Of a stretch of 8,879 bases of DNA, positions 1 through 6,909 are shown one piece after another. The notes below the pieces were generated by a model. That model saw only the letters and a program-made list of their open reading frames with translations, ran no database searches and was not told the origin of the DNA. This DNA comes from Omnitrophica bacterium GWA2_52_8 (GTDB taxonomy: Bacteria > Omnitrophota > Omnitrophia > Omnitrophales > Aquincolibacteriaceae): contig MHFC01000022.1 in the NCBI GenBank assembly GCA_001804025.1, positions 1-8,879 of the forward strand, given 5' to 3'. How positions within the stretch are numbered: the first letter of the stretch is position 1; each line of letters opens with the position of its first letter. The position numbers and the translations under genes are program-made.

Positions 1-2
1 AA

Positions 3-62
3 TTGCGCGTTGCGTACCTGAATAACCAATGGCAGCAAGTCGTCGAAAGCCAGAAAAATTAA
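3..62 (+). CDS. C-terminal tail of an upstream gene (partial)
   Basis: Reading from base 3 gives 19 codons ending in TAA at 60-62, with the C-terminus VAYLNNQWQQVVESQKN. The other two forward frames stop within the first 25 bases, so this is the only forward frame that could be the end of a gene entering from the left. The residue mix is polar and helical, which is compatible with a real protein end. It is too short to assign a family. The next gene starts 143 bases downstream behind its own promoter, so the two are probably not a tight operon. Confidence 0.4.
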   Translation: MRVAYLNNQWQQVVESQKN

Positions 63-100
63 CTGCCTTTTGTGGGATGCACCCCAAACCGGACTAATTC

Positions 101-129
101 TTGACGTTAAACAGTCCAGGCGCTAAACT
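101..129 (+). promoter_or_regulatory. sigma70-type promoter for the coiled-coil gene
   Basis: TTGACG at 101-106 matches the -35 consensus at 5 of 6 positions. After exactly 17 bases, TAAACT at 124-129 matches the -10 consensus at 4 of 6. Predicted transcription start is near 135-137, giving a leader of about 70 bases before the 1405-residue gene. It lies in the only non-coding stretch upstream of that gene. This is a consensus match by eye and is not proof of activity. Confidence 0.5.
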
Positions 130-135
130 GAGGCT

Positions 136-165
136 GCGCCGGAATTTTTAAGATCATTCCGGCGC
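136..165 (+). terminator. 10-bp perfect stem-loop in the leader (terminator or 5' UTR hairpin)
   Basis: GCGCCGGAAT (136-145) and ATTCCGGCGC (156-165) are perfect reverse complements with a 10-base loop. The right arm is followed only by CGTTTG, a poor U-tract. It could be a weak intrinsic terminator for the gene ending at 62. However, it lies downstream of the promoter at 101-129, almost at the predicted start site, so a 5' UTR stabilising or attenuating hairpin is equally possible. Confidence 0.4.
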
Positions 166-205
166 CGTTTGATATCTATCAGAACCCTTTGACTGCAAAA
201 GGGAA

Positions 206-3200
206 ATGCCGGGCGTGAATAAACCTGCAAAAAAAGAAGAACGGCTCCGCCGCTGGGCGGTTTTATTCAAGACCGAAGATGCGGCCGTCCGCGAAAAAGT
301 TGCCCGTCAGCTTTCCGATATCTTTTTCCTTCCCGGAGAAGAAGCCGCCCGTTTATTAACCAAAACACCCGTAATCCTGTTCGATCATCTTAGCCGTGAA
401 TTAGCCGGCCGGATTGTCAAGTTTTTGCGTTCGCAAGGCGCTGATGTGACGTTGGTTCCTGATCAAGACGCGCCCGGGGACTTTGCGGATTCGTCCTGGC
501 CGGCCGCCGATGTTGCCGCGGACAAAGAGGAACAGGCCCCCGCCCGTTCAGAGGATGGGCTTGAAGCCTCCGAAGCGGGACAAAATCAACAAGAACCTTT
601 CATGCCTTCTGTTTGGAATTCGATCGACCACGCCTGCCGGTTAAGCGGCGTTTTGGACGGTATTTTTAAAGGGCTGACAGAGTCCTTCGAGAGTCTGACG
701 GAAAGCCGGCGGCGTCTGGATGACGGCCGCAAACTGCGGGATTTGGTGATCGAAGAAATATCACAGCCTGATTTTTTCACTCATAAAGAACCTTCCGAAA
801 TTCAAAACACCCGTAAAAAACTGGCGGTTCTGGAAAAACGCTGCGACAAGCTGGAAGCCCTTTATGAAATGAGGGTGCGTGAGTTTGACAGCGCGGGTGC
901 CGGTCAGGTGCTCGCAGGCGAAGCCTGGCAAGAGAGTCTGAAAAATTTTCAGCGTTCAGCCGGCATTCTGCGCCGGTATGCCCGGAAAATCTTTTTGGAT
1001 GACCGGGAACCCCAACCTGAAAATCAGGAGCGCTTTCTTTATTGGAAACAAAAAGCGGATGAATTGGCCGGGAAAATCATTGAACTTTTACGTATGAAAG
1101 GCAGCATCGAAGATCTGCTGGCGCTCCGGGAACGGGACGTCGAGGACTGGAAAATCCGGTTCAAGACACTTGCCTCCGAGTGGGCCGCGCTGGACCGGAA
1201 TCACCGCCGCGTTTTAAATGAGAGTGAATCGGCGGAGAACCAGGTCCGCATTCTTTTTGATGAGAAAACACGGCTTGATATCCAAGTCAAGGAGTTGACA
1301 GCGCTTTTGGCAAAAGAGAGGCTCCTGGGGCACCGTCAGGAGACGGAACTTTTCAAAATGCGCAAGCAATGGAATGATGAGGTCCGCGGAAAAACCGAGA
1401 CGATCCGGGGGCTGGAGGAACAACTGCGCGTTCTTTTTGAGGAAAACAGCAGGGTCAAGCGGCAAATTCAAGAGCTGGAAACAGCAGCCGACGACCGGGT
1501 CCGTTCCGGGCGTGACCGTCAGCGGCAATTGGAGGAGCAGTACCGCCGCGAGCGGACGGAGCTTGAGCAGCAGGTAGCCGCGTTAAATAAAGACCTTCAG
1601 AAGTACCGGGACCAGCAGCGGGACTTGCAGGTTTATGCCGGCGGCGCGGAAGCACGGTCGCGGGAACGTGAAATGATCCTTTGGCGCGAGCGGGTGACAG
1701 CGCTGGAGAGCAAGGTTCAATTTGTCATGGAGCTTAAGGCGCAGCTGGAAACGCAATTGGCGGCCGCCGCCCGCGATCAGGCGGCGAATGAGCAGCGGCA
1801 TGAAACGCTCCGCGGACGGCTTGCGGAACTTGAGGAGGAATACCAGTCGCTTCATCAAAAATGGATCCGCACGGAACAAGCGCGCCAATCGGCCGAGCTT
1901 TCGCTTCAGATAAAGGAGCAGAGGGAAGAAGACGCCGTCATTCTGAATGAAAGGCTGATGGAGTACCAGCAGGAAAAAATCCAGCGGTTCGGCCGTGAAA
2001 TGGCCGAAGCCAAAAAAGAGCTTTCGGCGCGCCAGACGGAACTTGATCAGCTTGAGAATGTCCGCCGGGAGCTTGAAACCAGCTACCGTAACGAGCGCAA
2101 AAAACGTCTTGAAGCCGAAAAAAACAGCTCCGGACAGCTTGCCGAGGAATACCGGCGGCTGCAAGCCCGGTTACGCGAATTGGAAGCATTATTTCAGAAG
2201 GAATCGAAACGCCGCCGCGCGGCTGAAGGACTGATTAAGAAAATTCGCATGAACGGCAGCCGCCGTTTTGGCTGGGCTGACGTGTTTCCGTTTTTAAAAC
2301 GCTCCGGGTTGCGCGATTCACAGCGGCTGGTCCGTTATGAAGCGGCTGTGGAAGAATTGTCGACGGAGCTTTACCGCAAACAGCTTGAAGTCTTGAACCT
2401 GGAAGAAAAACAGCTGGAGGTCCAGCGGCAGCAGGGGGATCTCGAGAAGGAGCTTCGCAGCAGGCAGGCCGCATTGCTGAGTGCCGATCGGCAATACGGA
2501 GCTCTTAAAAACAAATACGATTGGGCGGTCAGGGAGCTTGACACTGCCGCGGTCCGTCAAACGACGACCGGAGAAAAAATACAGGTTTTTGAACGTGAAA
2601 AGGAATCGCTTGAAAACACCCTGAAGCAGCAACAGCATAAATACGAGATACTGCTGCGGGCGCATCATGAAACCGAAACCAGCCTCCGGAAACATCTGGA
2701 TGAGCAGATTCTGGCGTCCGGGCGCAGCGGCGAGGAAGATAATCTCCGCATTGAGCAGCTGCGGCGTGAAATAGAGGCCTTGGTCCTCGAGAAAAATAAA
2801 ACGGCCGCTGAACTTTTGCAGGCTTTCGGGGAATCCGAGAGATGGAAAGCCAAGCATGCCGAAGTGCTGGACCGCTATGATGCGCTTGTGCGTAAATTTC
2901 AGGATAGCGAGAATTTATGGCGGGTGAACGGCGGTGCGGCGCCGCAAATACTTGAAGAGGAACGCAAGCAGATGCGCCAGGAAATGATTGCCTGTCTCGG
3001 TGTTCAGCGTAAGCTTTGGCAGCAACAGTATGAAGGCGAACGGAAAAACTTTGTAGAAAAAATCCGCGAATTGGAGAGCCTTAAGGAGCGTAGTCTCGCG
3101 GCGGAGGAATTTCAAAAACAGCTGCAGATTTCCCGGGAAGAGCTCCTGGAGCGAAGACAGCAGGTCGAATCGCTTGGGGAACGGCTTGCGGTCCTTGAAG

Positions 3201-4423
3201 AGACAAAGAGTTCGCTCGGTGCCGAATTGACGGCACAGCTTCTCGAAATTGAAAACTGGAAGAAAAAGTATGAGGACGCGGTCCGCGACCGCCAGGACGC
3301 GCTGGCCGCCGCGAAGCAGGAACGCATCCGCCGGGAAGAGACCGAAACCGAATTGAGCGAATTACGTCAGAACAAGCACGACCTTGAAAGGCGTCTTGTC
3401 GAAAACCGCATTCAACTTGAAGACCTGGAGGCCGGATTCCGTAAAGACCGTCAGATTTTTCATGAGGGACTGACGGATTCAGGAAAACAGCTTGAAAAGT
3501 GGAAACAGGAAATGGAACAGCTCAAGACCAGGATCCATGCGCTGGAGCTGGAGAGAGTGGATTTGATCCAATCTCTCAGCAAAACTACTCAGGATGGTGA
3601 GATTTTGCGGCAGCGCTATCAGGAGGTGCTGGCTGATAAGGAAAAGTTTCGGGAACAGCTTGAGCGGACATCATCGGGCACGGAACCGGTTTTGATTCCG
3701 GCGTTCCAGGTGCGTCAGGAAGAGGAGCGGCTGAAACTGCGGATTACGGAGCGGGAATCTCAAATACAAGAACTGGAACAGGAACTTCTCAAGGCCCGTG
3801 CGCTTTTTATTGACCGGATAACGGAAAGTGCGGCTCAAATCGAAAAATGGAAGGATCGGGCAAACGCTCTGTCAGGGAGCGCCGGCAAAATGAAAGACGA
3901 TGTTGCCCGGCTTGAAGAACGGCTGAGCCGGGAATCCCTGACAGCCCAGGAATGGCACAAAAGATACCAGGACCTGCTGGATAAATGGAATGATCTGATT
4001 GAGCACGGCAGCGGGGATCCCGTCCATGCCGAAGCCCTTCGCGAAAAATTCACCCAAGAACGCGTTAAGCTTGAACACAAGCTTGCCGAATCCGGCCGGC
4101 GCTGCCGTGAATTGGAAACGGCGCAGGAAGAAGCGCACAAAATCTTTTCCGGAGAAATCAAACAGGCGGCTGAGCGCCTCCGGCACCGCGACGACCTCGT
4201 GGGTCAATTAAACGCACGCATCCGCATTCTGGAAGAGACGCAGGCCCGTATTCTCCAGGACCTTGAAGCTGAAATGAAAGAGTCCCGGAAATGGCGCGCA
4301 AAAGCCGGCGAACTGGCCAAAACACTGGCTGCCGGCCGTTCTTCCGACCCCCTTCCGGACTTCGATCCGGAAAACTCATTTCCGATGAGTTCCGGAGAGA
4401 CTCCCGGGCCTCAGGCCGAATAG
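206..4423 (+). CDS. giant coiled-coil protein with N-terminal L7/L12-like domain
   Basis: This encodes 1405 residues with no signal peptide or membrane segment, so it is probably cytoplasmic. Residues about 15-86 resemble the C-terminal domain of ribosomal protein L7/L12: a first strand WAVLF, then EEAARLLTKTPVIL, then LSRELAGRIVKFLRSQGADVTLV, matching the family's KEA..LV...P / S...AE.....LE.AGA.V pattern. Residues about 87-130 are an acidic, Pro/Ala-rich linker. From about 135 almost everything is charged heptad-like helix rich in E, R, Q, K and L. There is a break at about 683-702 (RRFGWADVFPFLKRSG) and another near 920. There are no Walker motifs, so it is not an SMC or Rad50 ATPase. Three copies of a block spaced about 115 residues apart lie near the C-terminus. 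Size and plan (small N-terminal domain plus about 1300 residues of coiled coil) recall polarity and scaffold proteins such as myxobacterial AglZ, but the N-terminal domain does not look like a receiver. For the start, ATG 206 has GGG only 2 bases upstream. GTG at 215 has AGGGA at 200-204, a 10-base spacing, and may be the true start, removing three residues. The specific function is unknown; a scaffold role is inference. Confidence 0.9.
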   Translation: MPGVNKPAKKEERLRRWAVLFKTEDAAVREKVARQLSDIFFLPGEEAARLLTKTPVILFDHLSRELAGRIVKFLRSQGADVTLVPDQDAPGDFADSSWPAADVAADKEEQAPARSEDGLEASEAGQNQQEPFMPSVWNSIDHACRLSGVLDGIFKGLTESFESLTESRRRLDDGRKLRDLVIEEISQPDFFTHKEPSEIQNTRKKLAVLEKRCDKLEALYEMRVREFDSAGAGQVLAGEAWQESLKNFQRSAGILRRYARKIFLDDREPQPENQERFLYWKQKADELAGKIIELLRMKGSIEDLLALRERDVEDWKIRFKTLASEWAALDRNHRRVLNESESAENQVRILFDEKTRLDIQVKELTALLAKERLLGHRQETELFKMRKQWNDEVRGKTETIRGLEEQLRVLFEENSRVKRQIQELETAADDRVRSGRDRQRQLEEQYRRERTELEQQVAALNKDLQKYRDQQRDLQVYAGGAEARSREREMILWRERVTALESKVQFVMELKAQLETQLAAAARDQAANEQRHETLRGRLAELEEEYQSLHQKWIRTEQARQSAELSLQIKEQREEDAVILNERLMEYQQEKIQRFGREMAEAKKELSARQTELDQLENVRRELETSYRNERKKRLEAEKNSSGQLAEEYRRLQARLRELEALFQKESKRRRAAEGLIKKIRMNGSRRFGWADVFPFLKRSGLRDSQRLVRYEAAVEELSTELYRKQLEVLNLEEKQLEVQRQQGDLEKELRSRQAALLSADRQYGALKNKYDWAVRELDTAAVRQTTTGEKIQVFEREKESLENTLKQQQHKYEILLRAHHETETSLRKHLDEQILASGRSGEEDNLRIEQLRREIEALVLEKNKTAAELLQAFGESERWKAKHAEVLDRYDALVRKFQDSENLWRVNGGAAPQILEEERKQMRQEMIACLGVQRKLWQQQYEGERKNFVEKIRELESLKERSLAAEEFQKQLQISREELLERRQQVESLGERLAVLEETKSSLGAELTAQLLEIENWKKKYEDAVRDRQDALAAAKQERIRREETETELSELRQNKHDLERRLVENRIQLEDLEAGFRKDRQIFHEGLTDSGKQLEKWKQEMEQLKTRIHALELERVDLIQSLSKTTQDGEILRQRYQEVLADKEKFREQLERTSSGTEPVLIPAFQVRQEEERLKLRITERESQIQELEQELLKARALFIDRITESAAQIEKWKDRANALSGSAGKMKDDVARLEERLSRESLTAQEWHKRYQDLLDKWNDLIEHGSGDPVHAEALREKFTQERVKLEHKLAESGRRCRELETAQEEAHKIFSGEIKQAAERLRHRDDLVGQLNARIRILEETQARILQDLEAEMKESRKWRAKAGELAKTLAAGRSSDPLPDFDPENSFPMSSGETPGPQAE
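1244..1489 (+). repeat. 60-residue-period repeat in the coiled coil
   Basis: Residues from 347 (VRILFDEKTRLDIQVKELT) and from 407 (LRVLFEENSRVKRQIQELE) align without gaps at a spacing of exactly 60 residues (180 bases). At DNA level the ten bases TTCTTTTTGA recur at 1251-1260 and 1431-1440. This suggests a local duplication within the coiled-coil gene, although coiled-coil composition alone can give weak matches. Confidence 0.5.
3392..4192 (+). repeat. three ~115-residue repeats near the C-terminus of the coiled-coil protein
   Basis: A 38-residue block occurs at residues 1063-1100 (bases 3392-3505), 1179-1216 (3740-3853) and 1292-1329 (4079-4192), with periods of 116 and 113. By hand, copies 1 and 2 share 15 of 38 residues, including the ends LTDSGKQLEKWK and ITESAAQIEKWK. 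Copy 3 (LAESGRRCRELE... then IFSGEIKQAAERL) is more diverged but aligns without gaps. The interval between blocks also repeats: RYQEVLADKEKF with RYQDLLDKWNDL, then SSGTEPV with GSGDPV. The conserved Trp and the Gly/Pro-containing break argue for true duplication and not chance heptad similarity. Confidence 0.6.
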
Positions 4424-4527
4424 CACTCCCTTTTTCCAGAAAATAGCCCTTTAAAAAGCCAATAATTACCTTAAAAAAGCACGCCCGCTGCGTTGAAAAA
4501 ATCCGCGATTCCGGGTAACTTCTAAGT

Positions 4528-4558
4528 ATATGAAACTATGAGATTTGTAGGTTCATAT
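4528..4558 (+). promoter_or_regulatory. possible operator: spaced 7-bp inverted repeat upstream of the AbrB-like gene
   Basis: ATATGAA (4528-4534) and TTCATAT (4552-4558) form a dyad with 17 bases between the arms, in the AT-rich gap before the AbrB-like gene. A second short palindrome (GTTTTT-C-AAAAAC, 4582-4594) sits just before the preferred start codon. AbrB-type proteins often bind AT-rich DNA and regulate themselves, so autoregulation is possible. Arms this short occur by chance. The -35-like TTGAAA at 4493-4498 has only a poor -10 (TAACTT, 4516-4521), so I do not call a promoter. Confidence 0.2.
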
Positions 4559-4607
4559 GTCCGATTACCGGTTTTCAATATGTTTTTCAAAAACAGGTTT
4601 ACGGCTT

Positions 4608-4778
4608 ATGTCCAAGCAAGAGAAACTCAAGAAAATAGTCCGCCTTACCACCAACAACCAAGTGGCCATCCCTGCTTTTATCGTCCGCCTTTTAAGACTT
4701 CAAAAAGGAAGTTATCTCGAAGTCGAAGAGCAGGGAGAACGCATCATCATGACGCCCAAAAAAATAGTGGACCGGTAA
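4608..4778 (+). CDS. AbrB/SpoVT-type (MazE-like fold) small DNA-binding protein
   Basis: This is a 56-residue protein. Residues about 9-50 match the SpoVT-AbrB swapped-hairpin fold: VRLTTNNQVAIPAFIVRLLRLQKG followed by YLEVEEQGERIIMTP corresponds to the family's (S/T)..GQ(V/I)T(I/L)P...R..L.(L/I)..GD.(L/V) and closing strands. The usual KGQ is replaced by NNQ. Start chosen: ATG 4608, because the fold begins within ten residues and AGG lies at 4595-4597. ATG 4557 in frame would add 17 residues (TAGG at 4548-4551, spacing 5) without resemblance to the family. The stop is at 4776-4778 and the kinase ATG begins at 4780, so the two genes are almost certainly co-transcribed and probably translationally coupled. 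The fold is shared by transition-state regulators and by MazE/VapB-type antitoxins. No toxin gene is adjacent, so a transcriptional regulator of this operon is the better guess. Confidence 0.8.
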   Translation: MSKQEKLKKIVRLTTNNQVAIPAFIVRLLRLQKGSYLEVEEQGERIIMTPKKIVDR

Positions 4779-4779
4779 T

Positions 4780-6765
4780 ATGGACTCTCCGAAATTTAAT
4801 ATTCAATCCCGCCTCATTATCGGGTTTCTCTGCCTTACGGTGTTTATGACAATCGTCGGCTTTTTTTCGATCCAGAGCTGGAAACGGATCGAGCCGATGC
4901 TCACGGTGATGATTCCTCAGGGGCTTGCATCCATCGAAAAAACATCGGCCTTGGATGCGCTTGCCCAGGAATTGCGCGATCAGGACGCCGGGCTCACCAA
5001 GCTGATTCAGCGATACTTGACCACCCAGGACCTGACATGGCGCGAAGATTACGACCGGATCGAAAAAAGACTCAGCGACTTGCTTGTGCAGGCGATTCGC
5101 AAGGGCGATCTGGAAGAGAAAGAAATCTTTTCGAAAGCGCGCAAAGCGCGAGACGGCTATGTCAAAATCGAAAAAATGGCCATCGATTTGATTGACAGGA
5201 TGCAGGTTAAAGAGGCCAATCAGCAGCTGGAAAGCAAATCCTACTGGATGCTCAAGGGAGATTTTAAAAAAGCGCTTGAAGAATACACTCAGAAAAGAGG
5301 CAAAAAACTGGGTGACCGACTCGTCGTCACTTCGGCCCATGTTGAAGGAATGGTCCAAAATACAAGACTCACGCTTGAGCGTACGATTCAGGGAATTGTT
5401 GTGATTTGCGTTCTTGGGCTTATCTTTGCAATTGCTTCGGGAATGTATATTGCCAAAACCATTCTGACTCCGCTCCGTCAGCTGCTGGAAGGGGTCCATG
5501 TGGTCCGCGGCGGCAATCTCACCCACCAGATTAAAGTCCAAAGCCGGGATGAGTTCCAGGTGGTGGCCCAGGGCTTCAATGCCATGACCGATGCTTTGTG
5601 CGCATCCTATGCGGGTTTGGAACAAAAGGTGCATGAGAAGACAAAAGACCTGGCGGCTGCGAAACATCAGATCGAATTGAAAAAAGTCCATCTCGAGACC
5701 CTCGTAAAAAACATGGGTGAGGCCATGATTGCGACCGATGAACTCGGAAATATCTCGATGATGAACCAGCAGGCGGAAGTGCTGCTGGGATATAACCGGG
5801 AAAATTCAGTCGGCCGGCCGTTCCACGAAGTGATTCAAATGCAGGATGAATACGGAAAGGTCGTTCCGTTTGCTCAATATCCGATTGCAGTGGCGCATGC
5901 GCTGAAGAAACGGGTCAGTGCCAAAGGGTATTACTTAAAACAGGACGGGTTTAAAGTTTACGTTTCCACCACCGCTTCGCCGGTTGTCCGTGACGGAAAT
6001 GTCGTGAGCGTGATCGAGACATTCCGGGATTTTAGTCATGAAAAGAAAGTGGACCATCTGAAAACCCAGCTGATTTCGCTTGTGTCCCATGAATTTTGCA
6101 CACCCTTGACCGTGATTCGCGAGGGGGTTTCTCTCGTTGTTGACGGAACGCTCGGCGGGGTGAATCCTGCCCAGGAGAGATTTTTAAAGACCGCCATCAG
6201 CGAAGTTGACCGGCTGACTTCGCTTGTGCATGAACTTCTGGATGTTTCGCGTATTGAAGCGGGTCAATTAAAACTAAAACCCGAGATGGTGGATATCGGC
6301 AAACTGATTCAGGAGGCGGCAGAACCCTTTCGCTACCGCGCGCTTCAATTGGGGGTTGAGTTACGCGTGCAGACGGAACCGCAGCCGGTCCAGGTCTTTG
6401 TGGATTTTCCCAGGATGAAACAGGTCTTTATTAATCTGATGTCGAATGCGTTCAAATTTACAAAGAAAGGTTTTGTCGAAGTCGGGTTCCGCCAAATCGG
6501 GTCTGATATCGAAGCTTATGTGGCCGACAGCGGAGAAGGGATTCCCGAAGAGAAGCAAAAAAGACTGTTTGACAAATACGAGCAGCTGAGCGATTACCGC
6601 AAATCCGGGGTCCAGGGAACGGGCCTGGGGTTGGTGATCGCAAAAGGCATCGTCGAGTCCCACCACGGGCGCATGGAGGTCTCAAGCCAATTCGGCAAAG
6701 GCACGACCTTCAAGTTTATTTTTCCGAAGCTCAATGAAAACATGAAAGAACTTCGCATTGCCTAA
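4780..6765 (+). CDS. transmembrane PAS-containing sensor histidine kinase
   Basis: This is a complete 661-residue kinase. It has TM1 at about 12-31 and a helical extracytoplasmic region at about 32-203, rich in charged heptads and probably a four-helix-bundle sensor. TM2 is at about 205-225 and HAMP at about 226-280 (TILTPLRQLLEGVHVVRGGNL). A coiled linker runs to about 305, followed by a PAS/PAC domain at about 303-420. HisKA carries the phospho-acceptor His437 in SHEFCTPL. The HATPase domain has an N box with N552 and N556 (INLMSNAFKFT), G1 at D583-G587 (DSGEGI), an F-box-like LFDKY at 596-600, G2 at G613-G617 (GTGLGL) and GKGTTF at 639-644. All ATP-binding and transfer motifs are intact, so it should be active. 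Cys440 stands where H boxes normally have Arg or Lys. There is no attached receiver, so the phosphate should go to a separate protein; the two receiver proteins downstream are the obvious candidates. The start lies one base after the AbrB-like stop. The ligand is unknown. Confidence 0.93.
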   Translation: MDSPKFNIQSRLIIGFLCLTVFMTIVGFFSIQSWKRIEPMLTVMIPQGLASIEKTSALDALAQELRDQDAGLTKLIQRYLTTQDLTWREDYDRIEKRLSDLLVQAIRKGDLEEKEIFSKARKARDGYVKIEKMAIDLIDRMQVKEANQQLESKSYWMLKGDFKKALEEYTQKRGKKLGDRLVVTSAHVEGMVQNTRLTLERTIQGIVVICVLGLIFAIASGMYIAKTILTPLRQLLEGVHVVRGGNLTHQIKVQSRDEFQVVAQGFNAMTDALCASYAGLEQKVHEKTKDLAAAKHQIELKKVHLETLVKNMGEAMIATDELGNISMMNQQAEVLLGYNRENSVGRPFHEVIQMQDEYGKVVPFAQYPIAVAHALKKRVSAKGYYLKQDGFKVYVSTTASPVVRDGNVVSVIETFRDFSHEKKVDHLKTQLISLVSHEFCTPLTVIREGVSLVVDGTLGGVNPAQERFLKTAISEVDRLTSLVHELLDVSRIEAGQLKLKPEMVDIGKLIQEAAEPFRYRALQLGVELRVQTEPQPVQVFVDFPRMKQVFINLMSNAFKFTKKGFVEVGFRQIGSDIEAYVADSGEGIPEEKQKRLFDKYEQLSDYRKSGVQGTGLGLVIAKGIVESHHGRMEVSSQFGKGTTFKFIFPKLNENMKELRIA

Positions 6766-6768
6766 CCC

Positions 6769-6795
6769 GCATTTCTCATCACCAATGAGAAATGC
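6769..6795 (+). repeat. stem-loop 1 (11 bp, perfect)
   Basis: GCATTTCTCAT (6769-6779) pairs with ATGAGAAATGC (6785-6795) around a 5-base loop. It starts 4 bases after the kinase stop codon. No U-tract follows (CCTCGCGG), so it is not a typical intrinsic terminator. It may protect the 3' end of the kinase message. A small CCTC/GAGG hairpin (6796-6806) follows immediately. Confidence 0.65.
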
Positions 6796-6810
6796 CCTCG
6801 CGGAGGCTGT

Positions 6811-6838
6811 GGTGCAAATGGGCTTTTTCATTTGTACC
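6811..6838 (+). repeat. stem-loop 2 (10 bp with one G-U)
   Basis: GGTGCAAATG (6811-6820) pairs with CATTTGTACC (6829-6838); the only non-Watson-Crick pair is G6814-T6835. The 8-base loop GGCTTTTT contains a T5 run. Its left arm can alternatively pair with 6852-6859 in stem-loop 3. Confidence 0.6.
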
Positions 6839-6850
6839 CCAGGGGTTGTC

Positions 6851-6881
6851 TTTTGCACCCTGTCAAAACACGGGCGCAAAA
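6851..6881 (+). repeat. stem-loop 3 (imperfect)
   Basis: TTTTGCACCCTGT (6851-6863) faces ACACGGGCGCAAAA (6868-6881) across a CAAA loop. The pairs are TTTTGC/GCAAAA, one A-C mismatch, CCC/GGG, a one-base bulge, then TGT/ACA. It abuts stem-loop 4 with no gap. Confidence 0.5.
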
Positions 6882-6909
6882 CTTTGGATGCAATCCCATG
6901 CGTCCAAAG
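6882..6909 (+). repeat. stem-loop 4 (11 bp with one G-U)
   Basis: CTTTGGATGCA (6882-6892) pairs with TGCGTCCAAAG (6899-6909) around a 6-base loop; the single deviation is a T-G wobble. It directly abuts stem-loops 3 and 5. Confidence 0.6.

Noticed and set aside
1583..2857. Long minus-strand open frames opposite the coiled-coil gene
   Set aside because: Translations are rich in Phe, Leu and Pro, as expected from the complement of Glu/Lys/Arg/Gln-rich coding sequence. There are no domains or ribosome sites, and the + strand frame is continuous for 1405 codons.
206..4423. SMC, Rad50 or MukB-type ATPase
   Set aside because: It has long coiled coil and a mid-rod break, but no Walker A, Walker B or signature motif. 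The N-terminus is an L12-like domain and the C-terminus is a short Pro/Gly/Ser-rich tail.
4608..4778. Antitoxin of a MazEF- or VapBC-type toxin-antitoxin pair
   Set aside because: The fold is compatible, but the gene downstream is a histidine kinase and the gene upstream is the coiled-coil protein. No small toxin-like frame adjoins it.
4538..4849. 103-codon + strand frame overlapping the AbrB-like gene and kinase start
   Set aside because: It is a different frame from both supported genes, its translation shows no domain, and it would overlap two genes with clear family motifs.
4747..5691. 314-codon open frame on the minus strand opposite the kinase
   Set aside because: It lies fully opposite the sensor, HAMP and PAS regions of a kinase with intact domains. 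Its translation shows no recognisable domain and its composition is that of a reverse-strand shadow.
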